Source of the DNA: Brevibacterium aurantiacum
GTDB lineage: Bacteria; Actinomycetota; Actinomycetes; Actinomycetales; Brevibacteriaceae
NCBI RefSeq assembly: GCF_007558825.1
Contig: NZ_VLTK01000007.1
Coordinates: 142,132-206,131 of the forward strand
Length of the DNA stretch: 64,000 nucleotides
Direction: 5' to 3'
Below are positions 1-7,355 of this stretch, piece by piece. A program made the translations under genes and the position numbers. Below the pieces are notes generated by a model. The model was given only the letters and a program-made list of their open reading frames with translations. It did not search any database and had not been told where the DNA came from. Position 1 is the stretch's first letter. Each line of letters starts with the position of its first letter.

Positions 1-445
1 CCTGTACGCCGAAGGCGAGAGTCAATGTCTCCTGGTGGCTGACCGGAACGCCGGTGAACAATGCAGTGAGCGCAAGACCGCCGACGAAGGCTGGCACGAC
101 AGCTGCCAGTGCCGGAACAGGTCGACCGCCGATGAGTGGAAGCCAGGTAGGCGCGACCTCACCCCAACGCCTGACCAGTCCGATGCACAGCAGAGCAGCC
201 AGCTCGGTGCTGATGCTCAATCCGAAGACATAGGGGATGGACATCCACAGCGCGGGCATAGTGCCTTGGTTCTGCATTCCCATCTCGAAGTGAAAGGCGA
301 ATGGCAGCCGCCACAGACAGGGCGGCAGCAGAAGCCATGGCAGGGTGTAGGCCAGACGCAGGATCCAGAGCGGCACGGGCCGCTGAGTGTCGCTTTGTGA
401 GGGAGGAAGATGCAGAAGCTTGCGGAGAATGCTTCGATTCGTCAT
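1..445 (-). CDS. Integral membrane protein, unknown function (3' end outside the window)
   Basis: An open frame runs from an ATG at 445 leftwards off the window edge, so 148 residues are visible and the C-terminus is missing. Three hydrophobic stretches are visible, near residues 25-50, 65-92 and 108-132, typical of a polytopic membrane protein. A GGAGG lies only two bases before the ATG, which is close, so an upstream in-frame GTG (454 or 469) may be the true start. The gene diverges from the LacI regulator at 618 and may be one of its targets. I recognise no family. Codon use is like the neighbours, so I consider the gene real. Confidence 0.6.
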   Translation of the reverse strand, partial: MTNRSILRKLLHLPPSQSDTQRPVPLWILRLAYTLPWLLLPPCLWRLPFAFHFEMGMQNQGTMPALWMSIPYVFGLSISTELAALLCIGLVRRWGEVAPTWLPLIGGRPVPALAAVVPAFVGGLALTALFTGVPVSHQETLTLAFGVQ

Positions 446-480
446 GACCTCCACATTGCTCCACCACACGCAGGCAGTGA

Positions 481-496
481 TCCCCCGAACGGGGGA
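481..496. promoter_or_regulatory. Inverted repeat in the divergent promoter region
   Basis: TCCCCCG-AA-CGGGGGA forms a perfect 7-bp inverted repeat between the membrane protein gene and the divergent LacI gene. Placement suggests an operator, but it does not look like the LacI-type site at 3145. Function is inference. Confidence 0.3.
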
Positions 497-617
497 CGGG
501 CCGAGGGCTCACAGGTGAAAACTCGAAACCCGATTGCGTTGAATCGGTTCCCGATCGGCAGACGCGAAGAGTCGGCGCTCACCTGTCCGAAGTCAGCTGA
601 TCCAGTAGTCTGACTTC

Positions 618-1634
618 ATGGGAGATTCTTCACGTCCGAGTCGGGCCACGATCGCCGATGTGGCTCGTGAAGCCGGTGTCTCGCGCACGACCGTCTCCCA
701 TGCCCTCAACGGCTTGGGCAAGGTCAACTCGGCGACACGCGACAAGGTCAAAGAGGTTGCCGCCAGCCTGAACTATCGTCCCAGCGTCCGCGCCCAAGGT
801 CTGCGGTCCGGCCGGTCTCAGGCGCTCGCCCTTCTGTCATCGATGCCCTCGGCCGTTTCCGCTGGACCGTCGCAACTGGGGTTCTTCACCGAACTCGCGA
901 TGGGATGCGCACGTATCGCTCTGCTCAAGGGCTACGTCTTCGTCCTCGCTCCACCCGACGGCGATGCCAATCCCGTCGACCGGCTCGACATCGATGGTGC
1001 GATCCTCCTTGAGCCAGCTGCTGATGACCCCATCGCTGCGGCTCTGAGCGACCGCGGCATTCCGTTCGTGGTCATCGATGGTCCTGCAGGCGAACGCACT
1101 GTGGATCTGCATCATGAAGATACCGCGGAGCTCCTCGTCTCGCATCTCGTGGAGCGCGGAGCTCAGCATCCGGCGCTCGTCGTGGGTACGGATCGGCGCA
1201 GATCGCAGGCTGCCGCACGGGAGGTCTACGAGGCGGCTGCCGCTCGTACCGGCTTCACCCCTCTGATCGCCGAGGCGGACGAAAGTGATGGTGAGGACGG
1301 CGGGTACCGTGCGTCGACCCGGCTGCTGGCTGAGCATCCGGAGGTCGACGGACTGATCGTTCCCATCGATGCATTCGCCACCGGTGCCGTGCGGGCAGGA
1401 GTCGAGGCGGGACGGACGGTCGGAGGCGATCTGCTCATCGCCACGCGGTACGACGGTCTGCGCGCCCGCACGAGCACACCGCCGCTGACCGCTGTCGACC
1501 TGGGACTCGACGAGATCTCGGGCGCCGCCGTTGAACGCCTCGTCGCTATTCTCGACGGTGGATCCGAGTCGGAAGCGTCAAGTGCGTCCGCACCGACCCT
1601 CGTTGTCAGAGAATCGACCTCCGGGCGTGCCTGA
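618..1634 (+). CDS. LacI-family transcriptional regulator
   Basis: This 338-residue protein has the classic LacI layout: an N-terminal helix-turn-helix at about residues 10-30 (TIADVAREAGVS, recognition part TTVSHALNG), the hinge helix YRPSVRAQGLR, then a periplasmic-binding-protein-like effector domain to the end. Family members are repressors or activators released by a small ligand. No Shine-Dalgarno precedes the ATG; a TAGTCT lies six bases upstream, so the mRNA may be leaderless. The next gene, on the other strand, is an NCS2 nucleobase permease whose promoter carries a CG-centred palindrome of LacI type, so control of that permease is a reasonable inference. The ligand is not predictable from sequence. 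Confidence 0.9.
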   Translation: MGDSSRPSRATIADVAREAGVSRTTVSHALNGLGKVNSATRDKVKEVAASLNYRPSVRAQGLRSGRSQALALLSSMPSAVSAGPSQLGFFTELAMGCARIALLKGYVFVLAPPDGDANPVDRLDIDGAILLEPAADDPIAAALSDRGIPFVVIDGPAGERTVDLHHEDTAELLVSHLVERGAQHPALVVGTDRRRSQAAAREVYEAAAARTGFTPLIAEADESDGEDGGYRASTRLLAEHPEVDGLIVPIDAFATGAVRAGVEAGRTVGGDLLIATRYDGLRARTSTPPLTAVDLGLDEISGAAVERLVAILDGGSESEASSASAPTLVVRESTSGRA

Positions 1635-1705
1635 TCGACTTCCCGGCCCGCCTGATCGTCTCGGCGGACGTGCCTGATCAGATCACCGGAGCCATACCGT
1701 CCCCT

Positions 1706-3094
1706 TCAGATCCGGTAGTCACCGGGGCGCTGATCCAGGTGGCTGGGATCGTCGATCGCCGTCCGAGACTTCGGGTGCCTGTTGCGCTTGCCGGTGTGGT
1801 GGAAGAGCAGATTGAGAAGCACTGAGACGAAAGCGGCCATCGCCACTCCGCTGCCCAGCAGCGAGGCGACGTTGGGTGAGAGCTGTGAGTACATGCCCGG
1901 AATGAGCACAGGGAGAAGCCCGGCGGCCAATCCGACGGTGGCGGTGATGAGGTTGCCGGTCTGATTGAAGTCGACCTTGGCGAGCATCTGTATGCCCAGA
2001 ACGGCGATGATCGCGAAGACCACGACTGCCGTACCGCCGACGACTGCCGCCGGAATGCCGTTGAGGATCCTGGCGATGGGGCTGATGCCGATGATGATGA
2101 GGAGGACGCCGGCGATGGCCGTGACGAACCTGCTGCGCACACCCGAAGCACGCACAATGCCGACGTTCTCACCGCTGGTGACCATTGCAGGTGTGCCGAA
2201 GAGTCCACCGAAGATCGTGATGATGCCATCTGCGCGGATCAGGCGTGGAACGTCGCGACTGGCGTCGACCTTCTTCTCGACGACCTCGCCGTTGATGATC
2301 GTCTGTCCGGTCGCCTCGGCCATGGACGCCAATGCCCACAGCAGCATAGGGATCGCGGCGATGACATCGAACTTCGGGGTGCCGAAGGGAAAGAGCGTCG
2401 GGGCCGCCAGCAGCGGGCCGCCGGTCTGTGCGGCGAAGTCGGTCACGCCCATGAACGCGGCGACGATGGTGCCGCCGATGAGCCCGAGTGCGACCGAGAG
2501 CTTGCCGAGCATTCCGCGCAGGAACCGAAAGCACAGGACGGTGATGACGACCGTGATGAGGCCGAGCAGCAGGTTCTGCGGATCACCGAATGCCTTCGTG
2601 TCGGCCTCACCGACGATGAGTTTGCCGGTGACTTGGACGAGATTGACGCCGATGACGATGACCATGATCCCGATGACCAGCGGCGGGAAGAATTTGAGCA
2701 GTTTCACGAACAGTGTGACTGCCAGGATGTAGAAGACGCCGGTGAGGATGACTGCACCCACGGCAGTCTCGATGTCGGTGCCCTGACCGATCGTGATGAA
2801 CAGGACCGTGGCTGCGCCGCCGGGGAGCATGACGAAGGGCAGTTTGACGCCGATCTTCCATACGCCGACGGATTGGAGTATCGACCCGAGGCCGGAGAAG
2901 ATGAAGACCGCCGCCAATATCGCCGAGGTGGCGGCCTCGTTGAGGTCCAATGCGCCGGCGATGAGGAAGACCGAGGAGATCGGTGTGGCCACCATGACCA
3001 GGACGTGTTGGATGGCGAACGGGATGAGCCTGTGCATCGGTCGGAGCTGATCGACAGGATGAACGGTTTCGGCTGCTTCGGGTGCGGCGGTCAT
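1706..3094 (-). CDS. NCS2-family nucleobase:cation symporter (uracil/xanthine permease type)
   Basis: A 462-residue protein with about twelve to fourteen hydrophobic segments and family landmarks: IPFAIQHVLVM near the N-terminus, the LPGGAAT region near residue 90, the MAEATGQ segment near residue 260 where the family carries a conserved acidic residue, and TSGENVGIV near residue 307 matching the second half of the substrate site. NCS2 proteins import uracil, xanthine or urate with protons or sodium across the cytoplasmic membrane. It converges with the lacI gene and has a palindrome in its upstream region (3145-3156). Substrate choice between xanthine/urate and uracil is not decided by what I can see. 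Confidence 0.9.
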   Translation of the reverse strand: MTAAPEAAETVHPVDQLRPMHRLIPFAIQHVLVMVATPISSVFLIAGALDLNEAATSAILAAVFIFSGLGSILQSVGVWKIGVKLPFVMLPGGAATVLFITIGQGTDIETAVGAVILTGVFYILAVTLFVKLLKFFPPLVIGIMVIVIGVNLVQVTGKLIVGEADTKAFGDPQNLLLGLITVVITVLCFRFLRGMLGKLSVALGLIGGTIVAAFMGVTDFAAQTGGPLLAAPTLFPFGTPKFDVIAAIPMLLWALASMAEATGQTIINGEVVEKKVDASRDVPRLIRADGIITIFGGLFGTPAMVTSGENVGIVRASGVRSRFVTAIAGVLLIIIGISPIARILNGIPAAVVGGTAVVVFAIIAVLGIQMLAKVDFNQTGNLITATVGLAAGLLPVLIPGMYSQLSPNVASLLGSGVAMAAFVSVLLNLLFHHTGKRNRHPKSRTAIDDPSHLDQRPGDYRI

Positions 3095-3144
3095 AGGACT
3101 CTCCTCGGAAACGCATCATGATCAAGCCCAGCGTCTTTGGTGGC

Positions 3145-3156
3145 CAAATCGATTTG
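3145..3156. promoter_or_regulatory. Putative LacI-type operator of the NCS2 permease
   Basis: CAAATCGATTTG is a perfect 12-bp palindrome with the central CG typical of LacI-family operators. It lies 51 bases before the permease ATG and close to the LacI gene on the other side of the permease. Assignment to that regulator is inference. Confidence 0.5.
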
Positions 3157-3238
3157 TTTAATCGTCCCTGGAGACACGGATCGTGTCAAGAGTCAGTCTG
3201 AATACCGGACGAAGCCGAGTCTGAACTGCGCGAGAGCG

Positions 3239-3781
3239 TCAGGCGAAGGTGAAGCTGAGGACCAGGAACGCCCCGAAGGAGATGAGGGGGGCAAAGATGG
3301 CAATGGCGATTGCGACGATACCCTGAGTCCTGGAGCGGCCTGTCGCGGCTGAGACGATGCCCATGATGAGGCCGGTGACGCCGAGCGCGGCGCACAGGAC
3401 CTGAAGGCCGGCGAGTGCGATTGCGAGGTTCTGGTACCAGCTTGGAGCGTCGGTGAAGTAGTACCCGAATTCGGCTTCCGACGGTCCGATGGTGGCACCG
3501 AGAACGATCGATCCGAGCAGGGACAGTCCTGCGGCGACGATTGTGAGGACCAGCGCGACCTTGCCCAGCTGCGGGCGGTTCGCACCTGCGGGCGATGCCC
3601 CGTCATGAACGGTCTCCGCGTTTGGTGAAGCGGGTGAACGACCAGAGCTGTGCTTATGACTGGCGCTGCGATGACTGGCCTCGTGCGCGTGACTTCCCAG
3701 TCCCAGCGCCGCGGTATAGGGCTGCTGAGCGGCCAACTCGTCATCGGTGGGCTGAGGGTACATGAAGTCCGGCGAGGTCAT
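3239..3781 (-). CDS. Small membrane protein with disordered N-terminal half
   Basis: I place the start at the ATG at 3781, which gives 180 residues beginning MTSPDFMYPQPTDDELAAQ; the open frame upstream is arginine/serine-rich and looks like the shadow of the neighbouring gene. The first 75 residues are polar with a His/Ser-rich stretch. Then come two or three hydrophobic segments: VALVLTIVAAGLSLLGSIVL, a segment around LAIALAGLQVLCAALGVTG, and a last one ending FLVLSFTFA. This resembles the DUF4190-like membrane proteins common in actinobacteria, but I cannot name a function. It follows the methyltransferase gene on the same strand with a 94-base gap. Confidence 0.65.
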   Translation of the reverse strand: MTSPDFMYPQPTDDELAAQQPYTAALGLGSHAHEASHRSASHKHSSGRSPASPNAETVHDGASPAGANRPQLGKVALVLTIVAAGLSLLGSIVLGATIGPSEAEFGYYFTDAPSWYQNLAIALAGLQVLCAALGVTGLIMGIVSAATGRSRTQGIVAIAIAIFAPLISFGAFLVLSFTFA

Positions 3782-3875
3782 GTCTTCGACACTATCCACG
3801 CCGACCACTGCCCGCCCATGCGGCTTACCTGTGACCAAGGTCGGGAAAACCTGACCATCTGTCGAGGCAGATGCG

Positions 3876-4658
3876 TCAGCGTTCGGCGACGATGAGGAAG
3901 CGCTTCTGCGTGACCTCGATCGGAGAGCGGCGGGCCGCCAGTCGGTCGAGGGCGACGAGGTTGTCAGCCACAGTGAACCCCGGGACATCCCAGGGGGAAT
4001 AGGCGAGGTATTCGATGACCGCTTCGACGTCGGCGAACTCCATCGTGCCGGTCCACGCGTCGGCGTCGGTGATGGTGAACCCCTGTTCTTCGAGCTCATT
4101 GAGGCGCGGTCCGAGTCGGTTCTGGGGAGTCTCCGGCCGGCCTCCGAACCAGAGCCTGAACTCGGAGGCTTCCGTGCCGTCGACCTGCTGCGTGAGGAAG
4201 CCTCCGTCGGGCTTCACGACTCGAGCGAGCTCGGCTGGATCGTAGCTCTCATGCCGGTTCATCACGAGATCGAAGAAATCGTCGGGCCACGGCATGGGGT
4301 CGCCGATCTCACTGTCGTACTCGCGGACCTCGATGCCGTATTCCGCCAGCGCCGAGGTGGCCACATCCAGATTCGGCTTCCACCCCTCGCTGGCATGGAG
4401 AATGGATTCGCGACCGAGGAAGCCGCCGACTGCACTGACGCGCCTGACGAGATCACGAAGGCGCTCGCCGCCCCCGGTTCCCATGTCGAGGCAGGCAGCG
4501 GACCTTGCCATCGCCTTGGCGCAGGTCAGTTCAAAGTCCCAAGGCGGGTCGTCGGCTCTCAGACGGGAGCCGAGTGCGGCGAAGTTCCACCCGGTCATCA
4601 CTGCGGTCTCGTGGATCCACGACCAACGGGCGTATCGGTCCTCTGCAGATTCGGCCAC
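3876..4658 (-). CDS. SAM-dependent methyltransferase (class I)
   Basis: The start is taken at a GTG at 4658 because GGAGGG sits nine bases upstream and the product begins VAESAEDRYARWSWIHE; the open frame continues further upstream but in low-quality sequence. The 260-residue product has the Rossmann motif I CLDMGTGGGE near residue 55, an acidic residue after the second strand (VREYDSEIGD), and the motif-IV-like DDFFDLVMNRHES. Such enzymes move a methyl group from S-adenosylmethionine to a small molecule. The substrate is unknown. It is in a run of leftward genes after DoxX, separated by a hairpin at 4751-4798, so probably transcribed on its own. Confidence 0.8.
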   Translation of the reverse strand: MAESAEDRYARWSWIHETAVMTGWNFAALGSRLRADDPPWDFELTCAKAMARSAACLDMGTGGGERLRDLVRRVSAVGGFLGRESILHASEGWKPNLDVATSALAEYGIEVREYDSEIGDPMPWPDDFFDLVMNRHESYDPAELARVVKPDGGFLTQQVDGTEASEFRLWFGGRPETPQNRLGPRLNELEEQGFTITDADAWTGTMEFADVEAVIEYLAYSPWDVPGFTVADNLVALDRLAARRSPIEVTQKRFLIVAER

Positions 4659-4750
4659 GTTGCCAATCCCTCCGTCTTGGTGCCGACCTCTCGGCTCTGG
4701 CGCCTGCCGTTGGGCCACGGCGCCAAATGTTCGGCCGAAGCGCCTGTCAC

Positions 4751-4798
4751 TGTGGAATTGCGTGCGAGAAATCGCCGGTGGTCGAACGCAACTCCACA
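4751..4798 (-). terminator. Hairpin downstream of the DoxX gene
   Basis: TGTGGAATTGCGT and ACGCAACTCCACA pair over 13 positions with one mismatch around a 22-base loop, in the gap between the DoxX stop and the methyltransferase start. There is no clear T-run. Likely a terminator or processing hairpin for the TetR-DoxX transcript. Confidence 0.4.
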
Positions 4799-4893
4799 AT
4801 GAAATCTACCGCAAGGGGCCACACGCTTCCACAGGTGAAGACAAGTTTTCAGTCGCGGGTGCCGAGGCGATTCTGCGGTGCTCTGGCAGTCAC

Positions 4894-5253
4894 TCAGATG
4901 AGGAAGCAGAAGACGAGGATGAGGGCGTTGAGCACAAGCAGTCCCAAGCAGTTGACCCAGAAGTCGCGGCCGACATAACCGGCACGCAGATGGGCGGCGG
5001 CAGCAGTGAGGAAATAGACGATGAGGCCGACGATCGCAGCCAGGCCGACGCCCGGAATCCAGAAGCCGGCGACCAGCCCGGCTGCCGCGAGGAACTTCAC
5101 GACCGCGAGCACCCACCACCAGTCGCGCGGGAGTCCGACTCCGTCGAGGCAGTCGGCGATGACCTTCGGCGGCCAGAATGTCAGGAAGCCGTCGACGAGG
5201 ACGATGAGGGCCATCACCGCCACCGGCCACCAGGGATCGGGGAGTAATGTCAT
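4894..5253 (-). CDS. DoxX-like membrane protein
   Basis: A 119-residue protein with four hydrophobic segments: VAVMALIVLVDGFLTF, WWWVLAVVKFLAAAGLVAGF, VGLAAIVGLIVYFLTAAAAH and FWVNCLGLLVLNALILV. Spacing and the central KFLAAAGLVAG...G...A segment match the DoxX/DoxD-like four-helix membrane family. Members are linked to redox and oxidative stress membrane complexes, but the biochemical role is mostly unsettled. It follows the TetR gene by 28 bases on the same strand, so the two are probably co-transcribed and the regulator probably controls it. Confidence 0.8.
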   Translation of the reverse strand: MTLLPDPWWPVAVMALIVLVDGFLTFWPPKVIADCLDGVGLPRDWWWVLAVVKFLAAAGLVAGFWIPGVGLAAIVGLIVYFLTAAAAHLRAGYVGRDFWVNCLGLLVLNALILVFCFLI

Positions 5254-5281
5254 GTCGAACTCCTTATTTCGGGAGGCGGCG

Positions 5282-5932
5282 TCATACGGGTCGCCTCAGC
5301 TGGGTGTGGAACGCGATGCTGTCCGAGAGGGCCTCAGTTGCCTCGTTGAGACTCATATCGCTGGCCGCCCACCGGAACAGGATGCCGAGGTAGGAGTCAT
5401 AGAGGGCGACGGCACTGGCCCGGGCATATGCCTCGCTGATACCGATTGAGACCAGGCTCGAAGACAGTTTGTCCTGCAGGTCCGCCGCCAGGGTCTCGAA
5501 CACCTGAGGCTTGCCGACCACGCGCATCAGTGCGGCCGCGTAGTCCCGGGACAGGTCCTCGTGAGCGGCGAAGAATTCGAGGAACGGCAGGAAGATCTCC
5601 ACAAGGTGGTTCTGCACCGCCGAGGTGGCCGCCGGCCTGGCGCCGGTTCGCGCCGATTGCGTCGCCTCCGTGAGGGCACGTGCCCGAGCCGGGAGGGTGT
5701 AGGTCCCGGACTGGAGCTGGCCGATCCAACGGTCGTAGCAGCGAACGAGGAGCACGTCCTTGTCTCCGGCGGCCATCACCCTGCCCACGGACACCTCGGC
5801 GCGTTTGGCGATGCCCCTGACCGTCGTGGTCTTGTAGCCGAATTCGAGGAACAGATCGGCGGCGGCAGAGATGATCTTCTCCTCGGTCCTCAGCCGGCGA
5901 CCTGTACGTGAGTGAACATGTTCAGTGGGCAT
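5282..5932 (-). CDS. TetR/AcrR-family transcriptional regulator
   Basis: The 216-residue protein starts with a TetR helix-turn-helix (RTEEKIISAAADLFLEFGY, then TTVRGIAKRAEVSVGRV, residues about 15-52), followed by an all-helical ligand domain. The recognition region has GRVMAAGDKDVLL where GTVYxYFxxKxxL is usual, so the recognition helix end is divergent. It heads a two-gene unit with the DoxX protein and diverges from the Nramp transporter gene. A perfect palindrome, TGAACATGTTCA, lies inside its first codons (5913-5924) and could be an autoregulatory site. Confidence 0.88.
   Translation of the reverse strand: MPTEHVHSRTGRRLRTEEKIISAAADLFLEFGYKTTTVRGIAKRAEVSVGRVMAAGDKDVLLVRCYDRWIGQLQSGTYTLPARARALTEATQSARTGARPAATSAVQNHLVEIFLPFLEFFAAHEDLSRDYAAALMRVVGKPQVFETLAADLQDKLSSSLVSIGISEAYARASAVALYDSYLGILFRWAASDMSLNEATEALSDSIAFHTQLRRPV
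5913..5924. promoter_or_regulatory. Palindrome overlapping the TetR start
   Basis: TGAACATGTTCA is a perfect 12-bp palindrome in codons 3-7 of the TetR gene. Palindromes at the beginning of TetR genes are often autoregulatory, but here it also encodes protein, so chance is possible. Confidence 0.3.
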
Positions 5933-6020
5933 AGTCGAATCGTAGGCCTTTCTGTGTTCAGTTACCAGGGGCAGTCGAATGCAGAAGCGCGGTCCTATGC
6001 GGAGATGTTGCTCGGAAGGG

Positions 6021-6042
6021 AAAGTTAATGTACCTTAACTTT
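6021..6042. promoter_or_regulatory. Palindromic operator at the mntH start (MntR/DtxR-type candidate)
   Basis: AAAGTTAA-TGTACC-TTAACTTT is a 22-bp palindrome with a single mismatched pair in the spacer. It covers the upstream ATG (6028) and ends directly before the second ATG (6043). A repressor bound here would block both transcription and ribosome access. A DtxR/MntR-type regulator is encoded at 12888, which makes it the natural candidate; that link is inference. Confidence 0.55.
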
Positions 6043-7305
6043 ATGAACGTCGATCCATCGAAAACCGGCAGCCCCGAAGTCTCCGTGATGCGCCCGAAGA
6101 AGGTCTCGACGTTCTTCCTCCTGGGGCCGGCTTTCGTCGCGGCGATCGCATACGTCGATCCCGGCAACGTCGCCGCTAACCTCAGTGCGGGCGCCCAATA
6201 CGGATATCTGCTCGTGTGGGTCCTCGTCGCGGCCAACCTCATCGCTGTTCTCGTGCAGTACCTGTCGTCGAAGCTCGGTCTTGTCTCCGGGCAGTCGCTG
6301 CCCAGCCTCCTCGGAAACAGGCTCAGTCGCCGGTCACGACTGGCATATTGGGGGCAGGCGGAGATCGTGGCCATCGCCACCGACATCGCCGAGGTGATCG
6401 GTGGTGCCATCGCCCTGAAGATCCTCTTCGACCTGCCGCTGCTTCTGGGTGGAGTCATCGTCGGCGTCGTGTCCCTGTTTCTGCTCTCGATCCAGTCCAC
6501 CCGTGGTCAGCGCCCCTTCGAAACGGTGATCATCACCCTGCTCGCAATCATCGCCATTGGCTTTTTAGCAGGGCTGTTCGTCGGCGATGTGAATTGGGGA
6601 CAAGCGGCAGGTGGAATCATGCCCAGACTTGAGGGCACGAACTCGGTGGTCCTCGCCGCCAGCATGTTGGGTGCGACCGTGATGCCCCACGCGATCTACC
6701 TGCATTCGGCGCTGTCTGTCGACCGGCACGGCGGGGCGCCGCGTGCGTCGATTCCTCAGCTGCTCAGGGCCAGCCGGTGGGACGTCGTGCTCTCCCTCGT
6801 CATCGCAGGCTCGGTCAATATTGCCATGCTTCTGCTGGCCGCTGCCTCGCTGCGCGGTCAGGACGGGACCGACACGATCGAGGGTGCGCACGCGGTCGTG
6901 TCGGCCAACCTCGGCGAGGTTGTGGGCCTGTTCTTCGGCATCGGACTGCTCGCCTCCGGCCTGGCCTCGAGCGCTGTCGGGTCCTATGCGGGGGCCTCGA
7001 TCATGCAGGGCCTGCTGCGAGTCAATGTCCCGATCGTGTGGCAGAGGGCGGTGACCATGATCCCGGCACTCGTCATCCTGGGAATCGGAGCAGACCCGAC
7101 CTGGTCGCTCGTCCTCAGCCAAGTCGTGCTCAGCCTCGGCATCCCGTTTGCGATGATTCCCCTGGTCAGGCTCACGATGAATCGGACGGTGATGGGCAAG
7201 TACGCGAACTCACGGATCATAACGATCGTCGCCATCTTCGCGTCGGGGCTCATCATCGCCCTCAACGTCGTACTCATCGGGCTCCTGGCGCTGGGCATCG
7301 ACTGA
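6028..7305 (+). CDS. mntH: Nramp-family divalent metal transporter (Mn2+/Fe2+)
   Basis: A 425-residue protein with eleven hydrophobic segments. The Nramp signature DPGN in helix 1 (AYVDPGNVAAN, near residue 43) and MPH in helix 6 (GATVMPHAIYLHSAL, near residue 215) are both intact; these form the metal site. The family imports Mn2+ or Fe2+ with protons across the cytoplasmic membrane. GGAAGGGAAAG is well placed for the ATG at 6028; the second ATG at 6043 is also possible. A palindrome overlaps the start, so metal-dependent repression is likely. It diverges from the TetR-DoxX unit. Residues before position 20 are poorly conserved, as usual. Confidence 0.93.
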   Translation: MYLNFMNVDPSKTGSPEVSVMRPKKVSTFFLLGPAFVAAIAYVDPGNVAANLSAGAQYGYLLVWVLVAANLIAVLVQYLSSKLGLVSGQSLPSLLGNRLSRRSRLAYWGQAEIVAIATDIAEVIGGAIALKILFDLPLLLGGVIVGVVSLFLLSIQSTRGQRPFETVIITLLAIIAIGFLAGLFVGDVNWGQAAGGIMPRLEGTNSVVLAASMLGATVMPHAIYLHSALSVDRHGGAPRASIPQLLRASRWDVVLSLVIAGSVNIAMLLLAAASLRGQDGTDTIEGAHAVVSANLGEVVGLFFGIGLLASGLASSAVGSYAGASIMQGLLRVNVPIVWQRAVTMIPALVILGIGADPTWSLVLSQVVLSLGIPFAMIPLVRLTMNRTVMGKYANSRIITIVAIFASGLIIALNVVLIGLLALGID

Positions 7306-7355
7306 GATCGACCCGCACGCAGCTGAACTCGGGCAGACAGGCGAGCCCGTCGACT

